A stretch of 64,000 nt of DNA from Caproicibacterium amylolyticum (GTDB lineage: Bacteria; Bacillota; Clostridia; Oscillospirales; Acutalibacteraceae): assembly GCF_014467055.1 (NCBI RefSeq), contig NZ_CP060696.1, positions 1,488,001 through 1,552,000 on the forward strand. The letters are read 5' to 3'. Below are positions 26,516 to 36,075 of this stretch, in pieces (the stretch's first letter is position 1; each line of letters opens with the position of its first letter). Made by a program: the position numbers and the translations under genes. Under the pieces are notes generated by a model. The model worked only from the letters and a program-made list of their open reading frames with translations. It was not told the origin of the DNA and ran no database searches.

Positions 26516-26568
26516 TTGCTTTTACAGCCGGGTTTCAGTATAATTAAAGTCATTGGGCCGAAAGGCCC
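26516..26568 (+). promoter_or_regulatory. Promoter and 5-prime hairpin of the ABC-F gene
   Basis: TTGCTT (26516-26521), a 17-base spacer and a perfect TATAAT (26539-26544). Transcription would begin near 26551, just before a GNRA-loop hairpin GGGCC-GAAA-GGCCC (26555-26568), about 52 bases before the start codon. Confidence 0.7.
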
Positions 26569-26620
26569 TTACATAAATCTGACTTTCAGAACCACTTTAC
26601 ATATATTGGAGACGAAACAC

Positions 26621-28546
26621 ATGGCATTACTCAGTACCAGCAATCTGGAAAAGAGCTTTGGCACCGACGTTATTTTTCATGGTGTATCCTTTGAGGTACA
26701 GCAAAGTGACCGTATTGGCTTGGTCGGTGTGAACGGCTCTGGAAAAACCACCCTGTTCAAAACTATAACAGGTGAATACACGCCGGATGGGGGAAACATT
26801 TATCAGGCAAAAAGCACGGTGCTCGGCTATATGGAGCAGCACGTCTGCAAAGATCTTGACCGCACCGCTTACGCGGAAGTGCTTACAGTCTTTTCTAATC
26901 TGCTCAATATGGAAAAAGAACTGAATGAACTCAATAATGAAATTTCAGCACACCCAACAGATCAGCTGATTGAACGGCAGATACTTCTAAATGACCAGTT
27001 TGTACAGCTTGGCGGCCTTACCTGCCGAGCACGCGCACGCAGCGCTCTACTTGGCCTTGGCTTTACTGATGAACAGATGGGGCAGGTTGTCGGCGTATTA
27101 AGCGGCGGACAAAAAGCAAAATTGCAGCTTGCCAAGATGCTGCTTTCCGGTGCAAACCTTCTGCTTTTGGATGAACCGACCAACCATTTAGACATTCAAA
27201 GTGTGGAGTGGCTGGAGGACTTTCTGCGCAGTTGGAATGGTGCCTTTATTGTTATCTCCCATGACCGGTACTTTCTGGACAGACTGTGCGGACGCATTTT
27301 TGAAATGGGAAACGGTCATTTGACTACCTACAAAGGCAATTATACTGCTTTTCAGGAACAAAAAGACCTAGCTGAACTTTCTGCACAACGTCAATATGAC
27401 AACACCCAGCACGAAATCAAGCGCATGGAAGACATGGTTACACAGCTTCGCCGGTGGAACCGAGAAAAAAGCATCCGCAAAGCTGAAAGTAAGGAAAAAG
27501 CGATTGCTAAATTGGAAAGCACCCTCGTTGTTCCGGAAGCAAGGCAGGAAACAATGCACTTTCAATTTCCTGTTGCACAGCGCAGTGGTAATGACGTGTT
27601 AAAAGTGGAAAATCTTGCGCTCGCTTTTGAGGGACGCATCTTGTTCCAAAATGTCGATTTAGAGTTGCACCGCAGTGAACGCGTATTTCTGCTTGGCCCC
27701 AATGGCTGCGGGAAAACCTCCTTATTTAAAACGCTGCTCGGACAATATGAGCAGATGGAAGGCAAAGTAAAGTTTGGCGCAAATATCGATTTGGGATACT
27801 ACGACCAGCTTCAAACTGGCCTGCACATGGAAAAACGTGTGATAGATGAAATTTGGGACACCTACCCGCACATGACTGAAACAGAAGTACGTTCTGCGTT
27901 AGCAATTTTCCTTTTTCACGGCGAAGATGTTTTTAAACCAGTAGCTGCACTTTCCGGCGGTGAGCGTGCGCGCGTTCTGCTGCTGCGCCTGATGCTCAGC
28001 AAGGCGAATTTTCTGCTGCTGGATGAACCGACTAACCATTTGGATATCGCCTCGAGTGAAGCATTAGAGGCCGCACTGCAAAGTTATGAAGGCACTCTCT
28101 TTATTGTTTCGCATGACCGGTACCTAATTAACAAACTCGCGGACCGCATTTACTGGCTTACACCGGAAGGTGCTGTTTCCTATATTGGCAGCTACGATAG
28201 CTTTTTGGAACAGCGTAAAGCACAGCAGGCGAAAAATCAGGAAACACAACAGCAGGAGCAGCCGAAAGAAAATACGTACCAGCAGCGTAAGGCACAGCAA
28301 GCCGTCCTGCGCAAACAAAAAGCCCGCCTGCACCGTGTAGAGGACCGCATTGAAGAACTGGAAAGCCTAACAAACATTTTGAATGATCAGCTCTCCAATC
28401 CGGAACTTGCAAGCGACTTCGAAAAAGCCATGGAACTGACGCAACAATTGGAAACCGCCCGCAAGGAAAGCGACAACCTGTTGGAAGAATGGGAAAAGCT
28501 TTCACAGGCTGTCGAGGAAAGCACCGCACCATCTGCTGAAAAATAA
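26621..28546 (+). CDS. ABC-F family ATPase
   Basis: A 641-residue soluble protein with two ABC domains and no membrane segments. Domain 1 has Walker A GVNGSGKTTLFK, signature LSGGQKAKLQLAK and LLLLDEPTNHLDI. Domain 2 has GPNGCGKTSLFK, LSGGERARVLLLR and LLLLDEPTNHLDI. The interdomain linker is charged (RRWNREKSIRKAESKEKAIA), and a C-terminal coiled coil rich in Gln/Lys follows. ABC-F proteins bind the ribosome E site; some relieve antibiotic stalling and others are housekeeping factors (YdiF/Uup/YfmR types). Resistance cannot be inferred from this sequence alone. The ATG at 26621 follows GGAGA; the longer frame overlaps the promoter. Confidence 0.93.
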   Translation: MALLSTSNLEKSFGTDVIFHGVSFEVQQSDRIGLVGVNGSGKTTLFKTITGEYTPDGGNIYQAKSTVLGYMEQHVCKDLDRTAYAEVLTVFSNLLNMEKELNELNNEISAHPTDQLIERQILLNDQFVQLGGLTCRARARSALLGLGFTDEQMGQVVGVLSGGQKAKLQLAKMLLSGANLLLLDEPTNHLDIQSVEWLEDFLRSWNGAFIVISHDRYFLDRLCGRIFEMGNGHLTTYKGNYTAFQEQKDLAELSAQRQYDNTQHEIKRMEDMVTQLRRWNREKSIRKAESKEKAIAKLESTLVVPEARQETMHFQFPVAQRSGNDVLKVENLALAFEGRILFQNVDLELHRSERVFLLGPNGCGKTSLFKTLLGQYEQMEGKVKFGANIDLGYYDQLQTGLHMEKRVIDEIWDTYPHMTETEVRSALAIFLFHGEDVFKPVAALSGGERARVLLLRLMLSKANFLLLDEPTNHLDIASSEALEAALQSYEGTLFIVSHDRYLINKLADRIYWLTPEGAVSYIGSYDSFLEQRKAQQAKNQETQQQEQPKENTYQQRKAQQAVLRKQKARLHRVEDRIEELESLTNILNDQLSNPELASDFEKAMELTQQLETARKESDNLLEEWEKLSQAVEESTAPSAEK

Positions 28547-28569
28547 AAAAGAGCCGAAAGGCTCTTTTT
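28546..28569. terminator. Bidirectional terminator, ABC-F / HPr-like
   Basis: AAAAAGAGCC-GAAA-GGCTCTTTTT is a perfect 10-base stem with a GNRA loop and A/T tracts on either side, between two convergent genes. Confidence 0.9.
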
Positions 28570-28576
28570 GTCTTCC

Positions 28577-28813
28577 TTATTTTGCTTTCGGCTGGAATAC
28601 TTTCAGCTTTTCCATAAAGGCTTCTGCTTTGTCCGCTTCTACCTCAACTGTTACCGGCTGGCTCAAATCCAGGCTAAAAACGCCCATAATGGATTTTGCA
28701 TCAATCTTGTATTTTTCATTGGTCAGATTAATGTCAAAATCACACTGGTTGGTCAGGTTTACAAAATTGCGTACATCCTCAATGCTGGAAAGCATAATTT
28801 GTGCAGTGTACAT
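28577..28813 (-). CDS. HPr-like protein lacking the catalytic histidine
   Basis: A 78-residue protein aligning with the PTS phosphocarrier HPr over its whole length: CDFDINLTNEKYKIDAKSIM and GVFSLDLSQPVTVEV match the central and C-terminal part, including the regulatory Ser46 region (KSIMGV). Where HPr has the phosphorylated His15 (IHARPA), this protein has IEDVRN, so it cannot carry phosphate from enzyme I. This recalls Crh of Bacillus, which also lacks His15 but keeps Ser46 and acts with CcpA in catabolite control. A similar regulatory role is possible but not shown. SD CAGGAGGG precedes the ATG. Confidence 0.82.
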   Translation of the reverse strand: MYTAQIMLSSIEDVRNFVNLTNQCDFDINLTNEKYKIDAKSIMGVFSLDLSQPVTVEVEADKAEAFMEKLKVFQPKAK

Positions 28814-28995
28814 TTCATTTCCCTCCTGATAAATCGCTTTGATTATTCCGCATATTCACGTAAAAAATTTGTTGTTATTTAGGTGAACGCAATTATAATA
28901 CAGCAGATTAACAAAATTTTCAAGCCCCCATTTATGAATTATTTACAAACAATTTGACGCTTCTTTATTTTTGTCTAAAGAAAGAGGAATTATGA

Positions 28996-30279
28996 ATGAA
29001 AGTTTCAGCCATAACGCTCGGCTGTAAAGTCAATCAATATGAAACGCAGGCCATGCTTAAGCAACTGGAGCATGCCGGTTTTACGCTCTGCGACGGTGCA
29101 GCAGATGTTGTACTGATTAACTCCTGCACTGTAACCGCACAAAGCGACCATAAAGTTCGCCAAACGCTGCACCGTGCCCGCCGTGAGAATCCGACCGCCA
29201 TACTTGTCCTTACAGGTTGTATGCCGCAGGCTTTTCCGGAGCAGGCCGCTTCCCTTTCTGACGCAGATATCGTATTAGGCAACTCCAACCGTGCATCACT
29301 TGCCCAGCATATTTTAAACTACCTTTCCACGCATCAACGGATTGTTGACATCGAACCGCACGGTCAGAAGTTTGAGGAAATGCAGGTCACGGATTTCTAT
29401 GAACGTACACGCGCCTTTGTAAAAATAGAGGACGGCTGCAACCGCTTTTGTTCCTATTGCATCATTCCCTACGCACGCGGGCGTGTTCGTTCTAAACCTT
29501 TGGCAGACCTGCGTGCAGAGCTGGAAACGCTGGGACAGCACGGCTACAAAGAAGTTGTACTAACCGGCATTAATTTGCCCGCATACGGTCAGGACTTGGG
29601 GTTAACACTGTGTGATGCAGTGGAAGCCGCCTGTGCGGTTCCCGGTATTCAGCGTGTCCGACTTGGTTCATTGGAGCCGGAACAGCTTTCACCGGAAGTA
29701 ATTGAACGGCTGGCGGCACAAAAAAAGTTGTGCCCACAATTTCATCTTTCGCTGCAAAGCGGCTGCACCGAAACACTGAAGCGCATGAACCGCCACTATA
29801 CAGCGGACGAATACCGTACAATTATACACAATCTGCGTGCTACCTTTGACAATGCTGCAATGACCACGGACATTATGGTCGGTTTTGCCGGTGAAACGGA
29901 AGAGGAATTTCAGGCAAGCCTGCGCTTTGCAAAAGAAATCGCTTTTGCAAAAGTACACGTTTTTGCTTACTCCCGCCGTCCCGGTACTCGTGCTGCAGAC
30001 TTCCCCGGTCAAATGACCAATGCCGAAAAAGAACGCCGCAGTCATTTAATGACTGCGGCGGCAGAAGAAACTCGTCAGGCATTTCTGAAAGATCAGATTG
30101 GCAAAATTGAACCGGTACTGTTTGAGCAGCGGCGGGAAGCCGGTGTTTTTGAAGGGTACACACCAAACTACACGCCCGTTCTCACTGCAACCGGAGAAGA
30201 TCTTTCCGGTCAAATTCTTTCGGTAAAAATCACGGATGTAATTGGCGACTGCTGCAAGGGAATTCTTTGCAGCGAATAA
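28996..30279 (+). CDS. mtaB: tRNA t6A methylthiotransferase MtaB
   Basis: A 427-residue radical SAM enzyme that makes ms2t6A at position 37 of tRNAs decoding ANN codons. The N-terminal MTTase domain has TLGCKVNQYETQAM, NSCTVTAQSDHKVRQT and LTGCMPQ (three cluster cysteines). The radical SAM motif is CNRFCSYCIIPYARGRVRS, and a TRAM-like C-terminus follows (TGEDLSGQILSVKI). TLGCKVNQYE is diagnostic for MtaB as against MiaB. SD AGAGGAA lies upstream. No promoter was assigned in 28814-28995. Confidence 0.95.
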   Translation: MKVSAITLGCKVNQYETQAMLKQLEHAGFTLCDGAADVVLINSCTVTAQSDHKVRQTLHRARRENPTAILVLTGCMPQAFPEQAASLSDADIVLGNSNRASLAQHILNYLSTHQRIVDIEPHGQKFEEMQVTDFYERTRAFVKIEDGCNRFCSYCIIPYARGRVRSKPLADLRAELETLGQHGYKEVVLTGINLPAYGQDLGLTLCDAVEAACAVPGIQRVRLGSLEPEQLSPEVIERLAAQKKLCPQFHLSLQSGCTETLKRMNRHYTADEYRTIIHNLRATFDNAAMTTDIMVGFAGETEEEFQASLRFAKEIAFAKVHVFAYSRRPGTRAADFPGQMTNAEKERRSHLMTAAAEETRQAFLKDQIGKIEPVLFEQRREAGVFEGYTPNYTPVLTATGEDLSGQILSVKITDVIGDCCKGILCSE

Positions 30280-30280
30280 T

Positions 30281-31594
30281 TTACTGGAACAACTTTACTA
30301 CGTTTTGTATTTCCTGCTGCCGGTTCTGGGACATCATATCATCATAGGCGTAGAACATAAAGCCATCGCACTTCTGGGCGCGGCCGGTCTGTATCTGCCT
30401 TGCAATAATGTCTACGCTGTTTTTCCAAGAACCGCTGTCCACATCCGTATCTGTTTTGTAAACACCTAAGCCAAAGTACAGCTTCACGTTTTTGGCGGTT
30501 ACAAGGCTTTTCCAGGTCTGTACTGCCTTGTCATAAGGCAGTACAGGGTTATCGTAGTTGTAGTAAAGCTGTGGGCACACATAATCCACGTAGCCCTGTG
30601 CCTGGCACCACGCGGCGGCATCCGCACCGATTTTTCTGTCATTACTTAAATTTCCCTGCGGTGAAACACCGAACACCGCGGCGGCTCGGTTCTCCTTTAC
30701 TGCCCGATAAGTGCGCGAAATCAAGTCATTGATGTTGGCACAGCGCCAGTCGGCTAGGCTCAATACCTCTCCATCTTTTTTACCGGTGCAATAAGCCCCG
30801 TAAGAAGCTTTATCAAAGTCCGCTCCTTCATCTGGATAAAAGTAATCATCAAACTGTACACCATCCACTGCATAATTTTTCACAATTTCTGCGACACTGT
30901 CTGCTATGTACCGCCGCACACCGTCCCAGCCTGGATCCAGGTATTTTCCGTTTTTATAGGAAACCGCCCAGTTCGATTTTGCAGAATCATTGTGAAAGGT
31001 ATTCCACGGGTTGTTTTGTGCCAAAATAGACGGTGTATTTTCCAGCTGAATCCGCAGGGGATTTACCCACGCGTGAAACTGCAACCCTGCTTTATGCGTA
31101 ATGTCTACCATATCTTTCAATGGATCATAACCCGGATTTACGCCCTGCGTATTTCCGGTAAGGTTTGACCACGGGTAGTATTTGGAGGGATATAACGCAT
31201 CTCCAAATGCACGCACATGAACAATTAAAGTGTTCATCCCCTTTGCTTTTGCATTTTGCACAATTTGCGTAAACATACTGATGAAAGCCGCTTCGCTTTT
31301 GTCGGACTGCGCGCTTCTGTCTAGTGTCATGTACGGTACCCAAACCGCCCGCATTTCATTTTTGGCGGCTGCTGCCGCAGTCGTCGCCGGTACGGACTGT
31401 GCCGGTGCCCCGGATGTGCTTGCTGCGGCGTTGACTGCAGTCTGCCCGGAAATTGCAGTTTGCACTGTCGCCACAGGCTTTTCCCCACTATCCAGCCGAT
31501 TGACCGCCATTGTAATCAGCACCACTGCAGCCAACATCATCACAGCAACAATCTGCCGATGTTTGTGAAAAAATGAAATGACCATGCTTTCCAT
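30281..31594 (-). CDS. GH10-like (GHL10/DUF187) membrane-anchored glycosidase
   Basis: A 437-residue protein with an N-terminal membrane anchor (IVAVMMLAAVVLITMAVN), a Ser/Ala/Thr linker, then a TIM-barrel of the glycosyl hydrolase-like 10 family: EMRAVWVPYMTLDRS, GMNTLIVHVRAFGDALYPSK, GLQFHAWVNPLRI, YAVDGVQFDDYFYPD, VFGVSPQGNL and VDYVCPQLYYNY. The DDYFYP segment holds the likely catalytic acids. The family (YngK-like) is thought to act on wall or exopolysaccharide glycans. The ATG at 31585 (M4) is better spaced from AGGGG than 31594. The gene ends two bases from the convergent mtaB. Confidence 0.88.
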   Translation of the reverse strand: MESMVISFFHKHRQIVAVMMLAAVVLITMAVNRLDSGEKPVATVQTAISGQTAVNAAASTSGAPAQSVPATTAAAAAKNEMRAVWVPYMTLDRSAQSDKSEAAFISMFTQIVQNAKAKGMNTLIVHVRAFGDALYPSKYYPWSNLTGNTQGVNPGYDPLKDMVDITHKAGLQFHAWVNPLRIQLENTPSILAQNNPWNTFHNDSAKSNWAVSYKNGKYLDPGWDGVRRYIADSVAEIVKNYAVDGVQFDDYFYPDEGADFDKASYGAYCTGKKDGEVLSLADWRCANINDLISRTYRAVKENRAAAVFGVSPQGNLSNDRKIGADAAAWCQAQGYVDYVCPQLYYNYDNPVLPYDKAVQTWKSLVTAKNVKLYFGLGVYKTDTDVDSGSWKNSVDIIARQIQTGRAQKCDGFMFYAYDDMMSQNRQQEIQNVVKLFQ

Positions 31595-31672
31595 CCCCTG
31601 TCCATTATCTTTCCTGCTTTTGTAACCAATCTGTAATGATTATAGAAAATAAAGGAGAAGAAAAAGCGCAAA

Positions 31673-31954
31673 ATGTCAGTGTTTCAGAAATTTTTACTTA
31701 TTTACTTCTGCGTAATCAGCATGACAGCTGTTATAGTTACTATACATGACAAACGCGCAGCCATCCGGCACCGCCGCCGTGTGCCGGAGCGAACACTACT
31801 GTTGCTTTCTACTTTAGGCGGCAGTGCCGCCATGTACTTGACTATGCAGTGCATCCGGCACAAAACGAAACACGCGAAATTTATGGTCAGAATTCCGGTC
31901 ATTATACTTTTGCAAGTGCTGCTTGGTCTGCTTTGGTATTTTCACTTCGTTTAA
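31673..31954 (+). CDS. DUF1294 small membrane protein
   Basis: A 93-residue protein with an N-terminal helix (KFLLIYFCVISMTAVIVTIH), the family signature HRRRVPERTLLLLSTLGGSA, then HKTKHAKFMVRIPVIILLQV and a last helix. DUF1294 proteins are small membrane proteins of unknown role. The AAAGGAG upstream is unusually far (about 15 bases) from the ATG, so the exact start is open. Confidence 0.78.
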   Translation: MSVFQKFLLIYFCVISMTAVIVTIHDKRAAIRHRRRVPERTLLLLSTLGGSAAMYLTMQCIRHKTKHAKFMVRIPVIILLQVLLGLLWYFHFV

Positions 31955-31962
31955 TTACACAA

Positions 31963-32003
31963 AAAGCCGGTTTTCTTACTGTGAGAGTAAGGAAACCGGC
32001 TTT
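31963..32003. terminator. Bidirectional terminator, DUF1294 / leuS
   Basis: AAAGCCGGTTTTCTTAC pairs with GTAAGGAAACCGGCTTT (one mismatch) around a 7-base loop, between the convergent DUF1294 and leuS genes. Confidence 0.85.
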
Positions 32004-32015
32004 CATTGTATTGAA

Positions 32016-34427
32016 TTAACCTTTTGCAACAAGATTGATTAACTTGCCCGGAACATATATTTCTTTAACCAAGTTTTTCCCGGAAATCTCCCCTGCAATC
32101 TTTTCGTTTGCTTTTGCAGCAGCAAGTGCATCTTCTTTGGACACATCCGCAGGCACAGAAACGCGCGCACGCACCTTTCCGTTTACCTGCACCGCAATTT
32201 CAACGGTTGCGTCTTTGCATTTGCTTTCATCAAAGTCAGGCCATGCCTGCTGACAGGCCATTTGATCATTGAACTGTTGTACAGCCCAAACTTCTTCGGC
32301 CACATGGGGCGCAAACGGGTCAAGCAAAATTGTGAAAATGCGCAGTTCTTCCCGTGTGATGGAACCGCTGGCCGCAATTTCATTCAGCAAAGACATCAGC
32401 GCTGCAATCGCAGTATTGAATTTTAAATTCTCGATATCTTCGCTTACCTTTTTAATGGTCTTGTTAAATGAAATCTCCATTTCCGTGCGAATGCTGTCAC
32501 CGGGTACAGTAATATCCTGCAAAGCAAAGTAACGCTCAATAAAGCGGCGGCAGCCTTTCATACTGGAAGTGCTCCACGGCGCGGCTTTTTCAAAGTCGCC
32601 AATGAACATTTCGTACAGGCGCAAAGTATCCGCACCGTACTCTGCAACCACGTCATCCGGATTCACGACATTGCCGCGGGATTTGCTCATTTTTTCGCCG
32701 TTTTCGCCCAGAATCATGCCATGGCTGGTACGCTTTGCATACGGCTCCGGCGTGGGTACTTCACCAATGTCATACAAGAATTTGTGCCAGAAGCGGCTGT
32801 ACAGCAAATGCAGCGTGGTATGCTCCATACCGCCGTTGTACCAATCTACTGGCAGCCAGTAATCCATTGCTTCTTTGCTGGCAAAAGCTTTGTCGTTGTG
32901 CGGGTCAGTATAGCGCAGGAAGTACCAGGAAGAGCCGGCCCACTGCGGCATGGTATCCGTTTCACGCTTAGCAGGGCCGCCGCAGTGCGGGCAGGTTGTG
33001 TTGACCCAGTCGGTCATCTTGGCAATTGGTGATTCGCCGTCGTCCGTCGGTTCGTAGCTTTCCACCTCCGGCAGACGCAGCGGCAGCTGGTCCTCCGGCA
33101 GCGGCACATAGCCGCATTTGTCGCAGTGGACAATCGGAATCGGTTCCCCCCAGTAGCGCTGACGTGCAAAGACCCAGTCGCGCAGTTTATAATTTACCTT
33201 TTTGTGACCAAAGCCTTTTTCTTCCATGTAATCTTTGATTTTTGCCTTTGCTTCTTCAACGGTCAGACCATTCAGGAAGCCGGAATTGACCATCACACCG
33301 GTCGCACAGTCGGTAAAGGCTTCCTTTTCAACGTCGCCGCCTTTTACAACTTCAATGACCGGTAAGCCAAATTTGCGGGCAAAGGCCCAGTCGCGGGTAT
33401 CATGTGCCGGTACAGCCATAATTGCACCAGTGCCATAGGTCATAAGCACGTAATCCGAAATAAAAATCGGAATTTCTTTGCCGTTTACCGGGTTGATTGC
33501 CGCAACACCCTCCAGCCGAACGCCGGTTTTATCTTTTGCAACCTCAGCACGTTCGAATTCACTTTTGCGGGCAGCTTTTGCCTGATAGTCCCGAATTGCG
33601 TCCATATTAGAAAGCTTGTCCTGCCATTTTTCAATGTTTGGATGCTCCGGTGAAATAACCATATAAGTAGCACCGAAAAGGGTGTCCGGACGCGTTGTGT
33701 AAACGGTGAGCACGTCGCCGGCTGTGGTCTGAAAATCGACTTCTGCGCCCTCACTGCGGCCAATCCAGTTTTTCTGCTGTGCTTTCACACGGTCAGGATA
33801 GTCTACATCGTCCAGTCCGTCAATCAGTTTCTGCGCGTAATCTGTGATTTTGAGCATCCACTGGCTTTTTTCCTTGTGAATAACAGGGCTGCCGCAACGC
33901 TCGCAAACACCTTCTACAACTTCCTCATTTGCCAGTACGCATTTGCAGCCTGTGCACCAGTTTACATTCATTTCCTTTTTGTAAGCCAAGCCCTTTTTGA
34001 AGAGCTGCAGGAAAATCCACTGTGTCCATTTATAATATTCAGGGTCGGTTGTGTTGATTTCACGGCTCCAGTCAAAGGAAATGCCTAAGCTTTTAATCTG
34101 TTCCTTAAAACGGGCAACGTTTTTCTTCGTCACCTGTGCCGGATGAATATGATTTTTAATGGCATAGTTTTCCGTTGGCAGACCGAAAGCATCCCAACCA
34201 ATTGGGTAAAGCACATTGTAACCCTGCAGGCGGCGCTTGCGTGCAATAATATCCAGAGCGGTATAGGGGCGCGGATGACCTACATGCAGTCCCTGCCCGG
34301 ATGGATAGGGAAACTCAACAAGGGCAAAGTACTTTGGCTTTGTGCTGTTGTTCTCTGCGTGAAAAACGCCCGCTTTTTCCCATGCGTCCTGCCATTTCTT
34401 TTCGATTCCTTTATGGTCGTATTTCAT
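32016..34427 (-). CDS. leuS: Leucyl-tRNA synthetase
   Basis: An 803-residue class I synthetase that charges tRNA-Leu. It shows the HIGH-type motif in [20 protein letters not shown], a zinc-binding insert ([21 protein letters not shown]), an editing domain with [15 protein letters not shown], the KMSKS loop ([16 protein letters not shown]) and the anticodon-binding C-terminal domain ending [17 protein letters not shown]. The length and domain order match bacterial LeuRS. It is the last gene of the run yhbY-nadD-yqeK-rsfS-leuS on the minus strand, a common order in Firmicutes. No T-box was recognised directly upstream. Confidence 0.97.
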   Translation of the reverse strand: MKYDHKGIEKKWQDAWEKAGVFHAENNSTKPKYFALVEFPYPSGQGLHVGHPRPYTALDIIARKRRLQGYNVLYPIGWDAFGLPTENYAIKNHIHPAQVTKKNVARFKEQIKSLGISFDWSREINTTDPEYYKWTQWIFLQLFKKGLAYKKEMNVNWCTGCKCVLANEEVVEGVCERCGSPVIHKEKSQWMLKITDYAQKLIDGLDDVDYPDRVKAQQKNWIGRSEGAEVDFQTTAGDVLTVYTTRPDTLFGATYMVISPEHPNIEKWQDKLSNMDAIRDYQAKAARKSEFERAEVAKDKTGVRLEGVAAINPVNGKEIPIFISDYVLMTYGTGAIMAVPAHDTRDWAFARKFGLPVIEVVKGGDVEKEAFTDCATGVMVNSGFLNGLTVEEAKAKIKDYMEEKGFGHKKVNYKLRDWVFARQRYWGEPIPIVHCDKCGYVPLPEDQLPLRLPEVESYEPTDDGESPIAKMTDWVNTTCPHCGGPAKRETDTMPQWAGSSWYFLRYTDPHNDKAFASKEAMDYWLPVDWYNGGMEHTTLHLLYSRFWHKFLYDIGEVPTPEPYAKRTSHGMILGENGEKMSKSRGNVVNPDDVVAEYGADTLRLYEMFIGDFEKAAPWSTSSMKGCRRFIERYFALQDITVPGDSIRTEMEISFNKTIKKVSEDIENLKFNTAIAALMSLLNEIAASGSITREELRIFTILLDPFAPHVAEEVWAVQQFNDQMACQQAWPDFDESKCKDATVEIAVQVNGKVRARVSVPADVSKEDALAAAKANEKIAGEISGKNLVKEIYVPGKLINLVAKG

Positions 34428-34461
34428 GTTCTAACCCTCTATTCCTAAAAACTTCTGAAAG

Positions 34462-34821
34462 TTATTCCTCTGTCAGCAGTGCCGAAATATCCACGGTTTC
34501 GCCGTCCTGCCACATGCGGTCCAAATCATAAAATTCACGTGCATCCTTCGTGAAGACATGAACAATGACTGAACCGTAGTCCAACAGAATCCAGGAGTTG
34601 CTGCGGTATCCTTCTGTATGATTTGGAGCAGTTCCCTCTTCTTTCAACTGAAATTCTACTTCGTCTGCAAGTGCTTTCACATGCGTGCTGCTGGTACCAG
34701 TAGCAAGGACAAAATAATCAGCCAAACTGGAAACATTGGTGATGCCAATGAGCTTCAGGGACTTTGCCTTCTTTTTATCTAAAATTTTTACGGCCTTTTC
34801 GGCCAGTTCTCTCGGTTCCAT
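34462..34821 (-). CDS. rsfS: Ribosomal silencing factor RsfS
   Basis: A 119-residue protein of the Iojap/RsfS family, which binds ribosomal protein L14 and blocks subunit joining in starvation. Signature segments: VSSLADYFVLATGTSSTHVK, ALADEVEFQL, and WILLDYGSVIVHVFTKDARE followed by FYDLDRMWQDG. It sits five bases after yqeK and 34 before leuS, so these genes are cotranscribed. Confidence 0.95.
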   Translation of the reverse strand: MEPRELAEKAVKILDKKKAKSLKLIGITNVSSLADYFVLATGTSSTHVKALADEVEFQLKEEGTAPNHTEGYRSNSWILLDYGSVIVHVFTKDAREFYDLDRMWQDGETVDISALLTEE

Positions 34822-34826
34822 GCTTA

Positions 34827-35408
34827 TCAGCCTTCCTTATTTGAAATAATTTCCAGTGAAACTTCATTATACGCTGCAAGTGTATCTGGATGGATTGGAA
34901 TACCATCCTTAGCCAAACTTTCAATGGTGTAGGCAAGTTCCGCATGCATAACCTTGGGCAGACTTTCCTTTGCCATTTTGCGGAATTTTTTAACGCCATC
35001 ATAAGTGCGGTCTGCTGAAATGAAGTCCGCGGTAAATATAATTTTATCCATCAGCGTCATGTGAGCGCGACCGGTGGTGTGGTACCGAACCGCATCCAGC
35101 AGTTCCGGGTCACTGATGCCCAGCACATGGTGCAGGTAAGCGGCACCCAATATTGCATGCCAGAGCTTTGGCGCGTGCAGTTCTACATCGGTCAATACAA
35201 CGCCGTACTCCTCCATACGTTTCAACTGTTCTTCGTGCGGAATATCTTTCATAACGTCATGCAGGATACCTGCCATCTGCGCCTTGTCCTCATCCGCACC
35301 ATACTGTCTGGCAAGCTCGCAGGCTGCGTCGCTGACACATACGGAATGGTGAAAACGGTAATCACCCAGCAGCGGCCGTATAATTCTCCTGTATTCTGTA
35401 ATATTCAT
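34827..35408 (-). CDS. yqeK: HD-domain hydrolase YqeK (Ap4A hydrolase)
   Basis: A 193-residue HD-superfamily metal phosphohydrolase. The metal site is visible in YRFHHSVCVSDAACELA, the HD pair in MAGILHDVMKDIP, LWHAILGAAYLHHV and YHTTGRAHMTLMDKIIFTAD. YqeK proteins hydrolyse diadenosine tetraphosphate symmetrically to ADP. The start overlaps the nadD stop by one base (TAATG), a coupled pair found widely in Firmicutes. Confidence 0.93.
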   Translation of the reverse strand: MNITEYRRIIRPLLGDYRFHHSVCVSDAACELARQYGADEDKAQMAGILHDVMKDIPHEEQLKRMEEYGVVLTDVELHAPKLWHAILGAAYLHHVLGISDPELLDAVRYHTTGRAHMTLMDKIIFTADFISADRTYDGVKKFRKMAKESLPKVMHAELAYTIESLAKDGIPIHPDTLAAYNEVSLEIISNKEG

Positions 35409-36013
35409 TACTTCGGCTCCCTATACAAAGAATTCTGTGCAATATAAGCTGCAACCGCAGGAGGTACAAGTGACTGCACATCCCGGTGTGTCTGCACAGC
35501 ACTGCGTACCTGTGTAGAGGACACCGGCAGGTACTGCACATCCCGTACCAGTGCCTTGCCGCCTTCCTGCCGGATTTTTTCCGCATAAGCCAGAAGCCTG
35601 TCCAGACCGGAAGTACTCCGCGGTGCAGCGCAAATTGTCGCATACTTCAAAATGCGTGCAGGATCGTGCCAAGAAAGCAGTGTAAGGAACATATCCTCTC
35701 CGGTTACGAAGTAAAGTTTGGTATCTGGAAACTCAGCAGAAAGCTGTTCCAATGTATCCGCCGTATAGCTTGGGGAAGCCCTTCGAATTTCCATGTCACT
35801 GACCTGCCAGCCGCGGCCTTTTGCCGCGAGCCTGCACATAGCAAGCCGGTGTTCTGCAGAAACCAAACCATTTACTTCCTTGTGCGGCGGTACACGGGTC
35901 GGCACCAGCAAAACCTTTTGCGCACCTGTAATTTTTTCAAAGCAGGCCGCAAGGTGCACATGCCCGTTGTGAATCGGGTTAAAGGTACCGCCATACACCA
36001 AAAGTTTGTCCAT
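35408..36013 (-). CDS. nadD: Nicotinate-nucleotide adenylyltransferase
   Basis: A 201-residue enzyme that adenylates nicotinate mononucleotide in NAD synthesis. The nucleotidyltransferase motif is GGTFNPIHNGHVHLA (HxGH), followed by KVLLVPTRVPPHKE, LYFVTGEDMFLTLLSWHDPA and the C-terminal PVSSTQVRSAV (ISSTxxR motif). The length is normal. It lies 62 bases after yhbY. Confidence 0.95.
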   Translation of the reverse strand: MDKLLVYGGTFNPIHNGHVHLAACFEKITGAQKVLLVPTRVPPHKEVNGLVSAEHRLAMCRLAAKGRGWQVSDMEIRRASPSYTADTLEQLSAEFPDTKLYFVTGEDMFLTLLSWHDPARILKYATICAAPRSTSGLDRLLAYAEKIRQEGGKALVRDVQYLPVSSTQVRSAVQTHRDVQSLVPPAVAAYIAQNSLYREPK

Positions 36014-36075
36014 CGTGCATCCCCTTGTTTTTACAGCCCACTTTCATAGAAAACTGTTATACAAATTCTATTGTA

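Noticed and set aside
26621..28546. Antibiotic resistance call for the ABC-F protein
   Set aside because: The interdomain linker cannot be matched to a known resistance subgroup by eye, and housekeeping ABC-F proteins look alike.
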